NCBI RefSeq assembly: GCF_020715565.1
Contig: NZ_CP085839.1
Span: 3,405,010 to 3,469,009, forward strand
Length of the DNA: 64,000 bases
Direction: 5' to 3'
DNA from: Nocardioides sp. Kera G14
GTDB taxonomy: Bacteria; Actinomycetota; Actinomycetes; Propionibacteriales; Nocardioidaceae
The position numbers and the translations under genes were made by a program. The notes beneath the pieces are model-generated. The model had not been told where the DNA came from, ran no database searches, and saw only the letters and a list, made by a program, of their open reading frames with translations. Shown here one piece after another: positions 44,368-52,644 of this stretch (position 1 is its first letter; every line of letters starts with the position of its first letter).

Positions 44368-45861
44368 ATGAGCTTCGACGCCGACCAGCTCGACACGTTC
44401 GTGCTGATCGGCGCCGCCGTCACGCTGGTCGCGATCCTCGCCGTGCGCGTCTCCTCCCGCACGGGCCTGCCGACGCTCCTCGTCTATCTGCTCATGGGTG
44501 TCGTCATGGGCGAGTCGGGCTTCGGGATCCAGTTCGAGGATGCCTCGGTGTCACACGCACTCGGCTTCGCGGCGCTGGCGCTGATCCTCGCCGAAGGTGG
44601 CCTGACGACCGCTTGGCATGAGGTCCGGTCCTCGATGCGGCTCGGTGCGACGCTGGCGATCCTCGGCGTCGCGATCACCGTCGCCGTCGTGGCGCTGGCG
44701 GGCCACTACGTCCTCGACCTCGACTGGCAGCTCGCCGTGCTGCTCGGTGCGGTGACGGCGCCGACGGACGCGGCTGCGGTCTTCTCGGTGCTCCGGGTCG
44801 TGCCCCTGCCACGCCGGCTGACCGGTGCGCTCGAGTCGGAGTCCGGACTCAACGACGCCCCGACCGTCGTGCTCGTCACCCTCATCTCGACCGGCGCGGT
44901 CCACGAGCATCCGCTCTGGATGGTCGGCGGGATCGTTCTCTACGAGCTCGCCGCCGGCACCGTGATCGGGCTCGTGATCGGCTTCGGCGGCGGCTGGGTG
45001 ATGCGTCGGGCAGCCCTTCCCTCGTCCGGTCTCTACCCGTTGGCCGTCCTCGCCCTGACCTTCCTCGCCTACGGCCTGGGCGCCGCCGTGCACGGCAGTG
45101 GCTTCGCCGCCGTGTACGTCGCCGCCCTGGTCCTCGGCAACGTCGAACTGCCTCACCGCGGAGCCACGAGGTCCTTCGCCGAGGGACTCGCCTGGCTGGC
45201 ACAGATCGGCCTCTTCGTGATGCTCGGGCTGCTGCTCTCACCCGGCCGGATCACGTGGGACACCGTGGGCCTGGCGCTCGTCGCAGGTCTCGTGCTGACC
45301 TTTGTTGCCCGACCACTGTCGGTGCTCGCCTCGACCGCGTTCGAGCGGATGGGCTGGCGCGATCGGGCCTTCCTGTCCTGGGCCGGGCTGCGCGGAGCGG
45401 TGCCGGTCGTGCTGATGACGATCCCGCTGGCCGAGGGCGTGCCCGGCTCGGAGCGACTCTTCGACATCGTCTTCGTGATGGTCGTCGTCTACACGCTGCT
45501 GACCGCACCGACGCTGCCCCTGCTTGCACGCTGGCTCGGCATCGCCCGCCCCACCGACCCGCGGGCGCTCGACCTCGAGGCCGCGCCGCTGGAGCGGCTC
45601 GCGGCCGACCTGCTGCAGATCGCGATCACGCCGGGCTCACGCATGCACGGTGTCGAGGTCAGCGAGCTCCGCCTGCCCCACGGCGCCTCGGTCTCGCTCA
45701 TCGTCCGTGACGGTCAGGCGATCGTGCCGGAGCGGCGCACCGTGTTGCGCCGGGGCGACGACGTACTCGTCGTGACGCCGCGCGCCGACCGCGAGGCGAC
45801 CGAGCGCCGACTCCGTCAGGTCAGCCGGCACGGCCGGCTGGCGCGTTGGAACGCCTCCTGA
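44368..45861 (+). CDS. Potassium/proton antiporter (CPA1, NhaP2-like)
   Basis: A 497-residue antiporter. Thirteen or so membrane helices fill residues 5-395, with the conserved acidic pair region ESGLNDAPTVVLV near 153-165 and APTDAAAV near 131 that carry the transport aspartates of CPA1 proteins. A cytoplasmic TrkA-C (RCK_C) regulatory domain occupies about 405-485. Such proteins export K+ or Na+ in exchange for protons, often under ligand control. Monocistronic. Confidence 0.92.
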   Translation: MSFDADQLDTFVLIGAAVTLVAILAVRVSSRTGLPTLLVYLLMGVVMGESGFGIQFEDASVSHALGFAALALILAEGGLTTAWHEVRSSMRLGATLAILGVAITVAVVALAGHYVLDLDWQLAVLLGAVTAPTDAAAVFSVLRVVPLPRRLTGALESESGLNDAPTVVLVTLISTGAVHEHPLWMVGGIVLYELAAGTVIGLVIGFGGGWVMRRAALPSSGLYPLAVLALTFLAYGLGAAVHGSGFAAVYVAALVLGNVELPHRGATRSFAEGLAWLAQIGLFVMLGLLLSPGRITWDTVGLALVAGLVLTFVARPLSVLASTAFERMGWRDRAFLSWAGLRGAVPVVLMTIPLAEGVPGSERLFDIVFVMVVVYTLLTAPTLPLLARWLGIARPTDPRALDLEAAPLERLAADLLQIAITPGSRMHGVEVSELRLPHGASVSLIVRDGQAIVPERRTVLRRGDDVLVVTPRADREATERRLRQVSRHGRLARWNAS

Positions 45862-45879
45862 CCCTGCGAGGCGGAGGTG

Positions 45880-46377
45880 CTACGGCGAGCAGATCGTCGT
45901 GTCCTTGGACGCCTTGACCGAGGACTCCCCGGTCTCCGGCTCCTTGAACCTGTCGCCGACGACCACGACGACCCCGACCTGCGACACCGACTTCTCGACC
46001 ACCTTGGCGTCGGGCAACCGGGAGGCGACGAGCTTGACGGCCGGGCTGGCCGGGTCGTCGGTCCAGATCTGGACGTTGGAGACGCCCGACTTGGCCGGCG
46101 CGTTGGCGGACTGGCCCTTGTTGAAGCCCTGGTCGGTGAACTGCTGCATGGTGCGGCTCGCGAGCCCAGCGCGACGCCCCGCGTTGAGCACGCTGACGGT
46201 CACCTCGTCGGGCGTGACGGAGTCGCCCGCCTTGACCGGCGTCTCGGTGCAGACCGCCGTCTCCGTGACGACACTCGGCAGCGGCTTCATCACCTGTCCC
46301 CACCCCCACGCCGCCGCCAGCAGGAGCACGACGAGGAGTCCCCCGATGGTCAGTGCGGTCCGCAGGAAGGGGTTCAT
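45880..46377 (-). CDS. LytR C-terminal domain membrane protein
   Basis: A 165-residue protein with one N-terminal membrane helix (about 8-30) and an extracytoplasmic LytR_C domain (about 55-150; VSVLNAGRRAGLASRTM near 61). The domain is found at the end of LytR-CpsA-Psr cell-wall enzymes and also alone in actinobacteria, where its role is unsettled. Likely envelope-associated. The start is placed by the TACGGT hexamer eight bases upstream (minus strand, 46386-46391). The same strand's next gene upstream ends 32 bases before it. Confidence 0.85.
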   Translation of the reverse strand: MNPFLRTALTIGGLLVVLLLAAAWGWGQVMKPLPSVVTETAVCTETPVKAGDSVTPDEVTVSVLNAGRRAGLASRTMQQFTDQGFNKGQSANAPAKSGVSNVQIWTDDPASPAVKLVASRLPDAKVVEKSVSQVGVVVVVGDRFKEPETGESSVKASKDTTICSP

Positions 46378-46408
46378 GCCGACGTACCGTATCGAAGCCG
46401 GGCGGACG

Positions 46409-46699
46409 TCAGAGGTGATGCACGCGGGCGTGCAGGACGTGACGCTGCTGCAGAGCCGCACGCAGAGCGCGGTGGAGACCGTCCTCGAGGTAGAGCTCCC
46501 CCTCCCACTCCACGACGTGCGCGAAGAGGTCGCCGAAGAAGGTCGAGTCGTCGTCCAGGAGCGCGTAGAGGTGAAGCGTGTCCTTGGTGGTGACGAGCTC
46601 ATCGAGGCGGACCTGGCGCGGCGGAATGCCGGCCCACTCCTTGGTGGAGAGGCCGTGATCGGGGTAGGGACGCCCCTCGCCGACGCGCTTGAAGATCAC
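46409..46699 (-). CDS. Conserved actinobacterial hypothetical protein
   Basis: A 96-residue protein starting MIFKRVGEGRPYP. I recognise the pattern as widely conserved beside LytR_C genes in actinobacteria; some annotations call it a VapB-like antitoxin, but I see no AbrB or ribbon-helix-helix motif and no toxin gene beside it. Features are a DELVTTKDTLHL helix in the middle and an acidic stretch followed by an Arg-rich C-terminus. The start is GTG 46699, with TAGAGT seven bases upstream. It may be cotranscribed with the LytR_C gene. Confidence 0.75.
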   Translation of the reverse strand: MIFKRVGEGRPYPDHGLSTKEWAGIPPRQVRLDELVTTKDTLHLYALLDDDSTFFGDLFAHVVEWEGELYLEDGLHRALRAALQQRHVLHARVHHL

Positions 46700-46706
46700 G
46701 TCAGTG

Positions 46707-46740
46707 ACTCTAACAACGGGCCCTTGGTCCGCCTTAGAGT
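46707..46740. promoter_or_regulatory. Divergent leaderless promoters
   Basis: TAGAGT occurs on both strands: minus strand 46707-46712, seven bases before GTG 46699; plus strand 46735-46740, six bases before ATG 46747. The two -10 hexamers face away from each other in a 47-base gap. Confidence 0.65.
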
Positions 46741-46746
46741 GCGGCC

Positions 46747-48315
46747 ATGACCGATGCTCCCGTGTCTCTGCCGGACAACCCGATCTACCAGGCCGTCCAG
46801 CCCGGCTACGTCTTCGAGGGTGCGGCGCTCGAGCTCGGGGGCCTCATGGTCGACGCGTCGACGTTGACCGACGTGCACGTGAAGATCCCGATCGGCATGC
46901 TCAACCGGCACGGCCTCGTCGCGGGGGCGACCGGCACCGGCAAGACCAAGACGATCCAGCTCATGATGGAGCAGCTCTCCGAGGCAGGCGTGCCGGTCTT
47001 CGCCGCCGACATCAAGGGGGACCTGTCGGGCCTCGCGACCCCGGGTGCGCCCAGTGACAAGGTCAGTGCCCGCGCCGCCACGGTCGGCCAGACGTGGGAG
47101 GCCACGAGCTTCCCGGTCGGCTACTTCGCGCTGGGTGGTGTGGGCTCCGGCGTCCCGATCCGGGTGTCGGTGGAGACCTTCGGCGCGACGCTGCTCTCCC
47201 GCGTGCTGGGCCTCAACGACACCCAGGAGTCCTCGCTGGGACTGGTCTTCCACTACGCCAAGAACGCCTCGCTCAAGCTTGTGGACCTCGCCGACCTGCG
47301 TGCCGTCCTCCAGTACCTCACCTCCGACGAGGGGAAGTCCGATCTCTCCGGGCTCGGCGGACTCTCGTCCGCGACCGTGGGCGTGATCCTGCGCGAGCTG
47401 ATCGCCTTCGCCGACCAGGGCGCCGACCAGTTCTTCGGAGAGCCGACCTTCGACTCCTCCGACCTGCTCAGCACCACGGCCGACGGCAAGGGCCAGATCT
47501 CGCTGCTCGAGCTGCCGAACCTCACCGATCGGCCGCAGATCTTCTCGACGTTCCTGATGTGGCTGCTCACCGACCTCTTCCGGAAGCTGCCCGAGGTCGG
47601 GGACCCCGACAAACCCAAGCTGGTCTTTTTCTTCGACGAGGCGCACCTGCTCTTCAACGAGGCGTCCAAGGACTTCCTCACGACGATCACGCAGACCGTG
47701 CGGCTCATCCGCTCCAAGGGTGTCGGCGTCTTCTTCATCTCCCAGTCGCCGACCGACATCCACGAGGACGTGTTGGCGCAGCTCGGGTCCCGTGTCCAGC
47801 ACCAGCTGCGGGTCAACACGCCCAACGACGCCAAGGCGCTGAAGTCCACCGTCAACACCTACCCCACGTCGTCGTACGCCGACCTCGGCTCCGTCATCAC
47901 CACGCTGGGCATCGGCGAGGCGATCGTCACCGTCATGAACGAGCGCGGTGCGCCGACGCCCGTGGCCTGGACGCGTCTTCGGGCACCCGAATCCCTGATG
48001 GCGGCCAGCGATCCGGCGTCGATCGCTGCCGCCGTGGCGGCCTCACCGCTGCAGGCCAAGTACGGCACGGTGGCGACTGTCGACTCCGCCGCCGACCAGC
48101 TGGGCGCGAAGATGACGGCCTCTGCGGAGGCCGCCAAGGCGGAGGCTGACGCCAAGGTCGCCGCCAAGAAGGCCAAGGCCCCGGCGGCCAAGCCGAAGGG
48201 CCGCGCGAAGAAGGAGAAGTCGATCGTCGAGGAGATCGTCACCTCGACGACCTTCCGTCAGGTCGCGCGACAGGCTGCCCGCACTGCGGTCCAGCAGATC
48301 TTCAAGAAGCGCTGA
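46747..48315 (+). CDS. HerA-like ATPase (DUF853/YjgR family)
   Basis: A 522-residue FtsK/HerA-superfamily ATPase. Walker A GATGTGKT is at about 60-67, Walker B LVFFFDEAHLLF near 297, and a conserved SQSPTDIHEDVLAQLGSR segment near 334 follows. The C-terminal 80 residues are an Ala/Lys-rich tail ending in a basic helix. The DUF853 family is widespread; its role is unknown, though HerA relatives pump DNA. There is no NurA-type nuclease next to it. It lies 1.8 kb from the EccC-like ATPase but is closer to HerA than to FtsK. Confidence 0.88.
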   Translation: MTDAPVSLPDNPIYQAVQPGYVFEGAALELGGLMVDASTLTDVHVKIPIGMLNRHGLVAGATGTGKTKTIQLMMEQLSEAGVPVFAADIKGDLSGLATPGAPSDKVSARAATVGQTWEATSFPVGYFALGGVGSGVPIRVSVETFGATLLSRVLGLNDTQESSLGLVFHYAKNASLKLVDLADLRAVLQYLTSDEGKSDLSGLGGLSSATVGVILRELIAFADQGADQFFGEPTFDSSDLLSTTADGKGQISLLELPNLTDRPQIFSTFLMWLLTDLFRKLPEVGDPDKPKLVFFFDEAHLLFNEASKDFLTTITQTVRLIRSKGVGVFFISQSPTDIHEDVLAQLGSRVQHQLRVNTPNDAKALKSTVNTYPTSSYADLGSVITTLGIGEAIVTVMNERGAPTPVAWTRLRAPESLMAASDPASIAAAVAASPLQAKYGTVATVDSAADQLGAKMTASAEAAKAEADAKVAAKKAKAPAAKPKGRAKKEKSIVEEIVTSTTFRQVARQAARTAVQQIFKKR

Positions 48316-48321
48316 CTGTCC

Positions 48322-48507
48322 TCAGGCGGTCCAGCGCAGGCCCTCGGCGACGATGTCGGCGAGGGCGTGGACCCCGTTGAGATCCTCGCGCTGACCCATC
48401 AGCCGGGCCACCGCGCTGGCGTGGCGGATCCTGGGATCGGTGCGCTGCTGTTCCTGCTCGAGCTCGACGTCGATGTCGTTTCCCCGAGTGGCCGGTGCGT
48501 TCCCCAT
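48322..48507 (-). CDS. Small hypothetical protein (61 aa)
   Basis: A 61-residue, mostly acidic and helical protein with no recognised domain. I chose ATG 48507 over an in-frame ATG at 48525 because GAGGAGAG lies five bases before it. It lies 89 bases downstream of the EccC-like gene on the same strand and may be cotranscribed. It is convergent with the HerA-like gene, six bases apart. Confidence 0.6.
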   Translation of the reverse strand: MGNAPATRGNDIDVELEQEQQRTDPRIRHASAVARLMGQREDLNGVHALADIVAEGLRWTA

Positions 48508-48596
48508 GGCACTCTCCTCTGACATTCGGTGACTGTGACGGATGGTGCTGAAGAGTCATCGTCGGATGCGAACGTCGCCGGAAGGTTGATCGCAGG

Positions 48597-50327
48597 TTAC
48601 GACGATGTTGAAACCCTCGCCGCGACGAAGAGTTCACCGTCGACGAGCCCCCACCCGGGCCGCTTCGGCACCTCCGCGGCCGTCCGACGGTCGAAGACGG
48701 AGTCCAACGGATCGGCCAGACGCAGCTCGATGCGGGTCTCCAGCAGGTCCCGCAGTGCCGGCCGTACGTCGGCCCACCGGTGTGCCGCCAGCAGGATCCT
48801 CAGTCCCGACACCGACAGGGCTGCGCGCACGAGCGCGTCCTCGACCAGCGGGTGTTCCTGTCGCAGGACGCTCCAGTCGTCGACAAGCAGTACCGTGCCG
48901 GACACGAGCAAGGCGGGAAGCTGCGGCGCCCGGGGGTCGAGCTCGAGGATCGGCCCGGTCCCCGCGGCCTCGAGACCGGTCGCGATCGTCGCCAGCAGGC
49001 TGCTCTTCCCACTGCCCGGACAGCCGACCACCGCCACATGCCCGCCTCGGGAGGGGAGGGTGACGACCCGCCGCGCGACGGGGTCATCGGTCACCCCCAC
49101 CACCACGGATCCTGGCTCTCCTGCCGTCGAATCGGGAGCCTCCTGAGCCAGCAGGTCCGTCAGGTGGGGTGACTCCTCGAGCGGCGGGAGCCAGATCGGC
49201 GCCACCGGCTCGGCCGAACCGACGACCTGGCCGATCGCCTGGGCACAGAAGCCGTCGTCGGCAGCAGCCACACGTAACCGCACCGGAGTCTCCGGCCCCG
49301 CGCGGAGCAGCGCCCAGCCGGGCTCGCGCGGCAGGGTCGCCGCGTCGGCAATCCCCAGCACTGCACGGGATTCTGCGTCCGTGAAGGTGCGCAGCGCGAG
49401 CCGCCACGAGAGGTGCGCATCGAGCTCACGTAGGCGGGTCTCATCGAGTCGTTGCGAGGCGAGCACCAGATGGACGCCCAGCGAGCGGCCGAGTCGCCCG
49501 ACGCGCACGAGCACCTCCAGCACGCTCGGGTGGGCCGTGAGGAGCTCGCTGAACTCGTCGATGACCAGCACCAGCGGCACTGTCGCGTCGCCGCCCCGGA
49601 CCAGTCGCTGGCGGCGGTCGAGCTCGGCGTCGAGCGCCCGCACCATCCGCGGCACGAGGCCCGGCGAATCGGCCAGATTGGTGACGAGCCCCGCGCAGTG
49701 CGGCAGGGCGGCGAGGTCGCCCAGCCCGGTGCCGCCCTTGAAGTCCACCAACAGGAACGTCACGTCGTCAGGTGACAGCTGCAGGGCGAGGGAGAGGACG
49801 AGCGCCCGCAGGAGCTCGGACTTCCCTGACCCGGTCGCGCCCACGATCACTCCGTGCGGCCCGACGCCGCCCAGGGCGGCCTCACGCAGATCCAGCCACA
49901 TCCCCTCGGCGAGCTCTGCCCGCAGGGTCCCGGATCCCCAGTGCGGTGTCGGGTCCCGCGGGACGACGGTCCGGGACGACAGTGCTCGAAGGCGCGCCGC
50001 GTGTCTCACCGCCAGGACCCGGCAGACGGGGTCGGCATCCGCCTCGGACGGCGGTTCCCAGTCGGGTGAGGGCGCGAGTCCGGCCAGCAGGTCGGCGTAC
50101 GACGTGCGGCGGGTGGCCACGAGACGGCGCCGCGACGAGAGCTGATGGTCGAGTTGCAGGCCGCTGCCGAGCAGGGTCGCGCCGATCATCACGAGGGCGA
50201 CGAGCAGATGACCACTCGCCGCGGTGAGCACTCCCACGGAGGCGAGACTCGCGACGACCGGCAGTGTCTGCGCGAGCCAGCCGTGCGCGCGCTCGGGCAG
50301 CGGCGGCGGGCTGGGCAGGAGCGGCAT
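48597..50327 (-). CDS. Short EccC-like FtsK/SpoIIIE ATPase (type VII secretion-like)
   Basis: A 576-residue membrane ATPase. Two helices lie at about 20-56. The first ATPase domain (about 140-350) has Walker A GATGSGKS (163-170) and Walker B LVLVIDEF (252-259). Its LGGVGPHGVIVGATGSGKSE and GRLGRSLGVHLVLASQR blocks match ATPase-1 of EccC closely. A second, shorter ATPase-like domain has Walker A GCPGSGKS (435-442) and LLVDDW (480-485). EccC is normally about 1300 residues with three ATPase domains, so this one is less than half size. It is divergent from two WXG100 genes. ATG 50327 follows TAGGGT by seven bases. Confidence 0.85.
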   Translation of the reverse strand: MPLLPSPPPLPERAHGWLAQTLPVVASLASVGVLTAASGHLLVALVMIGATLLGSGLQLDHQLSSRRRLVATRRTSYADLLAGLAPSPDWEPPSEADADPVCRVLAVRHAARLRALSSRTVVPRDPTPHWGSGTLRAELAEGMWLDLREAALGGVGPHGVIVGATGSGKSELLRALVLSLALQLSPDDVTFLLVDFKGGTGLGDLAALPHCAGLVTNLADSPGLVPRMVRALDAELDRRQRLVRGGDATVPLVLVIDEFSELLTAHPSVLEVLVRVGRLGRSLGVHLVLASQRLDETRLRELDAHLSWRLALRTFTDAESRAVLGIADAATLPREPGWALLRAGPETPVRLRVAAADDGFCAQAIGQVVGSAEPVAPIWLPPLEESPHLTDLLAQEAPDSTAGEPGSVVVGVTDDPVARRVVTLPSRGGHVAVVGCPGSGKSSLLATIATGLEAAGTGPILELDPRAPQLPALLVSGTVLLVDDWSVLRQEHPLVEDALVRAALSVSGLRILLAAHRWADVRPALRDLLETRIELRLADPLDSVFDRRTAAEVPKRPGWGLVDGELFVAARVSTSS

Positions 50328-50334
50328 GGCCGAG

Positions 50335-50340
50335 ACCCTA
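50335..50340 (-). promoter_or_regulatory. -10 hexamer TAGGGT of EccC-like gene (leaderless)
   Basis: Reads TAGGGT on the minus strand and ends seven bases before ATG 50327. Start codons further upstream in frame would lie in the divergent WXG100 genes. Confidence 0.6.
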
Positions 50341-50454
50341 GGCACGAGACCGCGGCCCGTGACGCCCACGGAGCCGGCGCTGTGGATAACCGACAGCACC
50401 GACCCGATCACTGCCGCATCATCGTCGGCGGACGACGCGGAACAGGAGACCCTC

Positions 50455-50766
50455 ATGTCAGCGACCATCACCGGGCAGGTCACCGGTGCCCTCGACCGGG
50501 CGGCGACGCTCACTCTGGCTGCCAAGGCCGACCTCGACGCCCAGCTCGTCCGGCTCGGGCAGGAGCTCACGATGGGCTCCGGCACCTGGTCGGGAGCGGG
50601 CGCGAACGCCTTCCAGTGCGCCTTCGACGGCTGGGCCACCCAACAGCGCCGGCTCCTGGCGAGCCTGCAGTGGTTCCACGACCAGCTCCGCGCGATCGAG
50701 GCACTCAACGCCGCCACGGACGCCGGCCAGGCCGGCTCGTTCGGTACGTCGGGAGGTGCACAGTGA
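50455..50766 (+). CDS. WXG100-family protein 1
   Basis: A 103-residue ESAT-6-like protein: two helices joined by the W-S-G turn (GTWSGAGANAF at about 43-53). AGGAG precedes the ATG. WXG100 proteins are the signature small substrates of type VII secretion and usually form heterodimers encoded in pairs; the second member follows with a GTGA overlap. The C-terminal 15 residues are Gly/Ser-rich, and no canonical YxxxD/E signal is seen in them. Confidence 0.85.
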   Translation: MSATITGQVTGALDRAATLTLAAKADLDAQLVRLGQELTMGSGTWSGAGANAFQCAFDGWATQQRRLLASLQWFHDQLRAIEALNAATDAGQAGSFGTSGGAQ

Positions 50767-51053
50767 GTGACCGGATCTTGGTCAACCACGCGGCGCTCGA
50801 GGAGGCGGTCGCGACGCTCGGTCGCGCCGTCGCAGCCACCGAGGCTCGGCTGTCGCAGCTCGACCATGACCTCACGCCGCTGCACACCGACTGGTACGGC
50901 CAGGCACAGGTGGCCTGGCACACGGCCCAGGCGCAGTGGCGTGCGGCCGAGGAGGAGATGCACGGCGTACTCGCCGAGCTGGGAAGCCGACTCTCCGCTG
51001 CTCAGGCCGCGTACCAGGCAGCGGATCAGGCCGGCGCCCGGGCGTTCCAGTGA
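50763..51053 (+). CDS. WXG100-family protein 2
   Basis: A 96-residue ESAT-6-like protein with W-Y-G in the turn (TDWYGQAQVAW at about 42-52) between two long amphipathic helices. It starts with GTG inside the stop of the first WXG100 gene. A C-terminal YxxxD-like sequence, YQAAD, is at about 86-90, where type VII export signals occur in one partner of such pairs. Its stop overlaps the next gene's GTG (GTGA). Confidence 0.85.
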   Translation: MSDRILVNHAALEEAVATLGRAVAATEARLSQLDHDLTPLHTDWYGQAQVAWHTAQAQWRAAEEEMHGVLAELGSRLSAAQAAYQAADQAGARAFQ

Positions 51054-51541
51054 GCGTGCTGGACCGCCCGACTGCGGTCGCCGCGGTGGTTGCGGCCGAG
51101 TCGGCGTGGGTGCCCGGCTGGCAGCGGATCGTCACCAGGGCAGCGCTCCCGGCCCTGCCGCTGCTGCTGGCCATCGGCCGCCTCGACGCGGTCGGAGTCG
51201 CCGTCGTCGCCGCTGCGCTGGCGCTCGGGTCGCGGCTCGTCCCCGCCGTGGCTGCGCAGTCGCTCCACGGCGGTCGTCGCGCTGACATCCGCACTGCGCG
51301 AGAGCGCTCCCTCACGGCGTACGTCGTCGCCGGCCTGCTCCTCGCGGGTGCTCTCGCACGGACGGGTGACGACGCGTGGGCGCTGGCCGTGTCGCTCACT
51401 GCAGCGGTGCTCACCCTGCTGCAGCACCGGCCACCCTTCACCAGACCGACGCTCGCCGTCGGTGCCGAAATGGCCGAATCCCTTGCCCTGCTGGGCATTC
51501 TGCCTCTCATGGCGATGGCGACACGGGGCTGGTGGCAGTGA
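51050..51541 (+). CDS. Small membrane protein of the type VII-like cluster
   Basis: A 163-residue protein with about four hydrophobic helices (about 30-45, 46-66, 92-107 and 113-128, with a further one near the C-terminus). It sits where an EccD-type membrane channel gene would be, and the helices are Ala/Leu/Val-rich as in EccD, but it is far smaller than EccD (about 450-500 residues, 11 helices) and lacks its ubiquitin-like domain. I call it only by position. Starts at GTG overlapping the WXG100 stop. Confidence 0.75.
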   Translation: MSVLDRPTAVAAVVAAESAWVPGWQRIVTRAALPALPLLLAIGRLDAVGVAVVAAALALGSRLVPAVAAQSLHGGRRADIRTARERSLTAYVVAGLLLAGALARTGDDAWALAVSLTAAVLTLLQHRPPFTRPTLAVGAEMAESLALLGILPLMAMATRGWWQ

Positions 51542-51720
51542 CGGAGCAGACGTCGCTCTCACCGCGGGAGCAGCTCACCGTGGCTGCGTGGGAGCGGCGC
51601 CGCATGGTCGCGGCGTTGCTCACCGGAGACCCGGACGGGCCGCTGCCGCCCTTCGCCCGACCTCTCGTCGGCGGCCTCGCTGCTGCGGCCGTCGTGGTGG
51701 CCGTGATCCTGATTCGCTGA
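51538..51720 (+). CDS. EccB N-terminus-like single-pass protein (60 aa)
   Basis: A 60-residue protein starting at GTG inside the stop of the preceding gene. A cytoplasmic stretch with ERRRMVAALLTGDPDG (about 19-34) leads to a Pro-rich link and one membrane helix (about 42-59). In EccB proteins the same order occurs at the N-terminus: a basic RRRLVTA-type motif, a Gly/Pro link and one helix, followed by a large extracytoplasmic domain. Here that domain is absent and a stop follows one Arg after the helix. It is either a minimal EccB-like subunit or an unrelated small membrane protein. Confidence 0.7.
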   Translation: MTEQTSLSPREQLTVAAWERRRMVAALLTGDPDGPLPPFARPLVGGLAAAAVVVAVILIR

Positions 51721-51750
51721 CGCCCCACGGCCTGGGGGAGGATCGCCGGC

Positions 51751-52590
51751 GTGAGCCCGGCGATCCTCCTTCTGGTGCTCGGCTCGGCGGTCCTGCATGC
51801 GACGTGGAACGCGATCGCCCACGGTTCCCGCGACCGGCTGGTCAACATGGCACTCGTCGAGTCGACGTTCGTCGTCATCCCGGCGATCGCGATCTGCCTC
51901 ACCGGCCTGCCGGACAGCGACGCGTGGCCGTTCATCATCGCGAGCGGAATCACGCACACCTGCTACATGCTGACCCTCCTCACGAGCTTCCGGCTGGGCG
52001 AGTTCAGCCAGGTCTATCCGCTCGCCCGCGGCACCTCGCCGTGGGTGGTCGCCCTCATCTCGCTCACGCTCCTGCACCAGCACCTGCCCGCCCTGCAGGT
52101 CCTCGGCGTCATCGTCGTCTCGGCCGGCCTGCTCCTCCTGGTCATGCTGGGCGGGGTCCCCACGCGCCACCACGTGCCGGCGATCGCCGCGGCCGTCGGC
52201 ACCGGACTGCTGATCGCGACCTACACCGTCATCGACGGCGAAGGGGTCCAGCGGACCGAGCCGCTGACCTACATGGCGTGGTCCTTCCTCGCCCAGGGCC
52301 CGTGGCTGATGGGGTGGCTGCTGGCCACGCGTCGACGCGCGGCGATCACGCAGATCCGCCAGCAGTGGTGGGCAGGCATCCTCGGGGGAGTCGTCTCGAT
52401 GGTCGCCTACGGCACCGTGATCTGGGCGCAGAGCAAGGGCCACCATCTCGCCCCCATCGCCGCACTGCGCGAGACCTCGATCGTCTTCGGCGCCCTCATC
52501 GGGGCGCTCTTCTTCGGCGAGCGCCTCGGCTGGGGGCGTGCGGTCTCGGCTGCTGTCGTCGTTGCCGGCATCGCCCTCCTGGCCGTCTGA
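51751..52590 (+). CDS. DMT-superfamily transporter
   Basis: A 279-residue membrane protein with about ten helices in two repeats; the second ends in the LRETSIVFGALIGALFFGERLGW segment (about 241-263) typical of DMT exporters. GTG start, with a GAGGAT hexamer seven bases upstream that may be a weak leaderless -10. The 30-base gap after the type VII-like cluster and its own promoter-like element suggest it is separate from it. Substrate unknown. Confidence 0.85.
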   Translation: MSPAILLLVLGSAVLHATWNAIAHGSRDRLVNMALVESTFVVIPAIAICLTGLPDSDAWPFIIASGITHTCYMLTLLTSFRLGEFSQVYPLARGTSPWVVALISLTLLHQHLPALQVLGVIVVSAGLLLLVMLGGVPTRHHVPAIAAAVGTGLLIATYTVIDGEGVQRTEPLTYMAWSFLAQGPWLMGWLLATRRRAAITQIRQQWWAGILGGVVSMVAYGTVIWAQSKGHHLAPIAALRETSIVFGALIGALFFGERLGWGRAVSAAVVVAGIALLAV

Positions 52591-52632
52591 GGTGAATGGT
52601 TCCGGCACCCATCGGCGCCGGAACCATTCACC
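52591..52632. terminator. Bidirectional terminator hairpin
   Basis: A 19-bp inverted repeat (52591-52609 and 52614-52632, one mismatch) with a CATC loop, starting at the base after the DMT stop and 12 bases before the convergent alkB stop. It serves both genes. Confidence 0.8.
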
Positions 52633-52644
52633 CCACGACGCGGC

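Noticed and set aside
46409..46699. VapB-type antitoxin call for the 96-residue protein
   Set aside because: No PIN-domain toxin next to it and no DNA-binding motif of antitoxins. Kept as a conserved hypothetical.
46747..48315. HerA-like ATPase as part of a HerA-nuclease defence system
   Set aside because: No NurA, SIR2 or other effector gene adjoins it; the DUF853 family is widespread in genomes without defence context.
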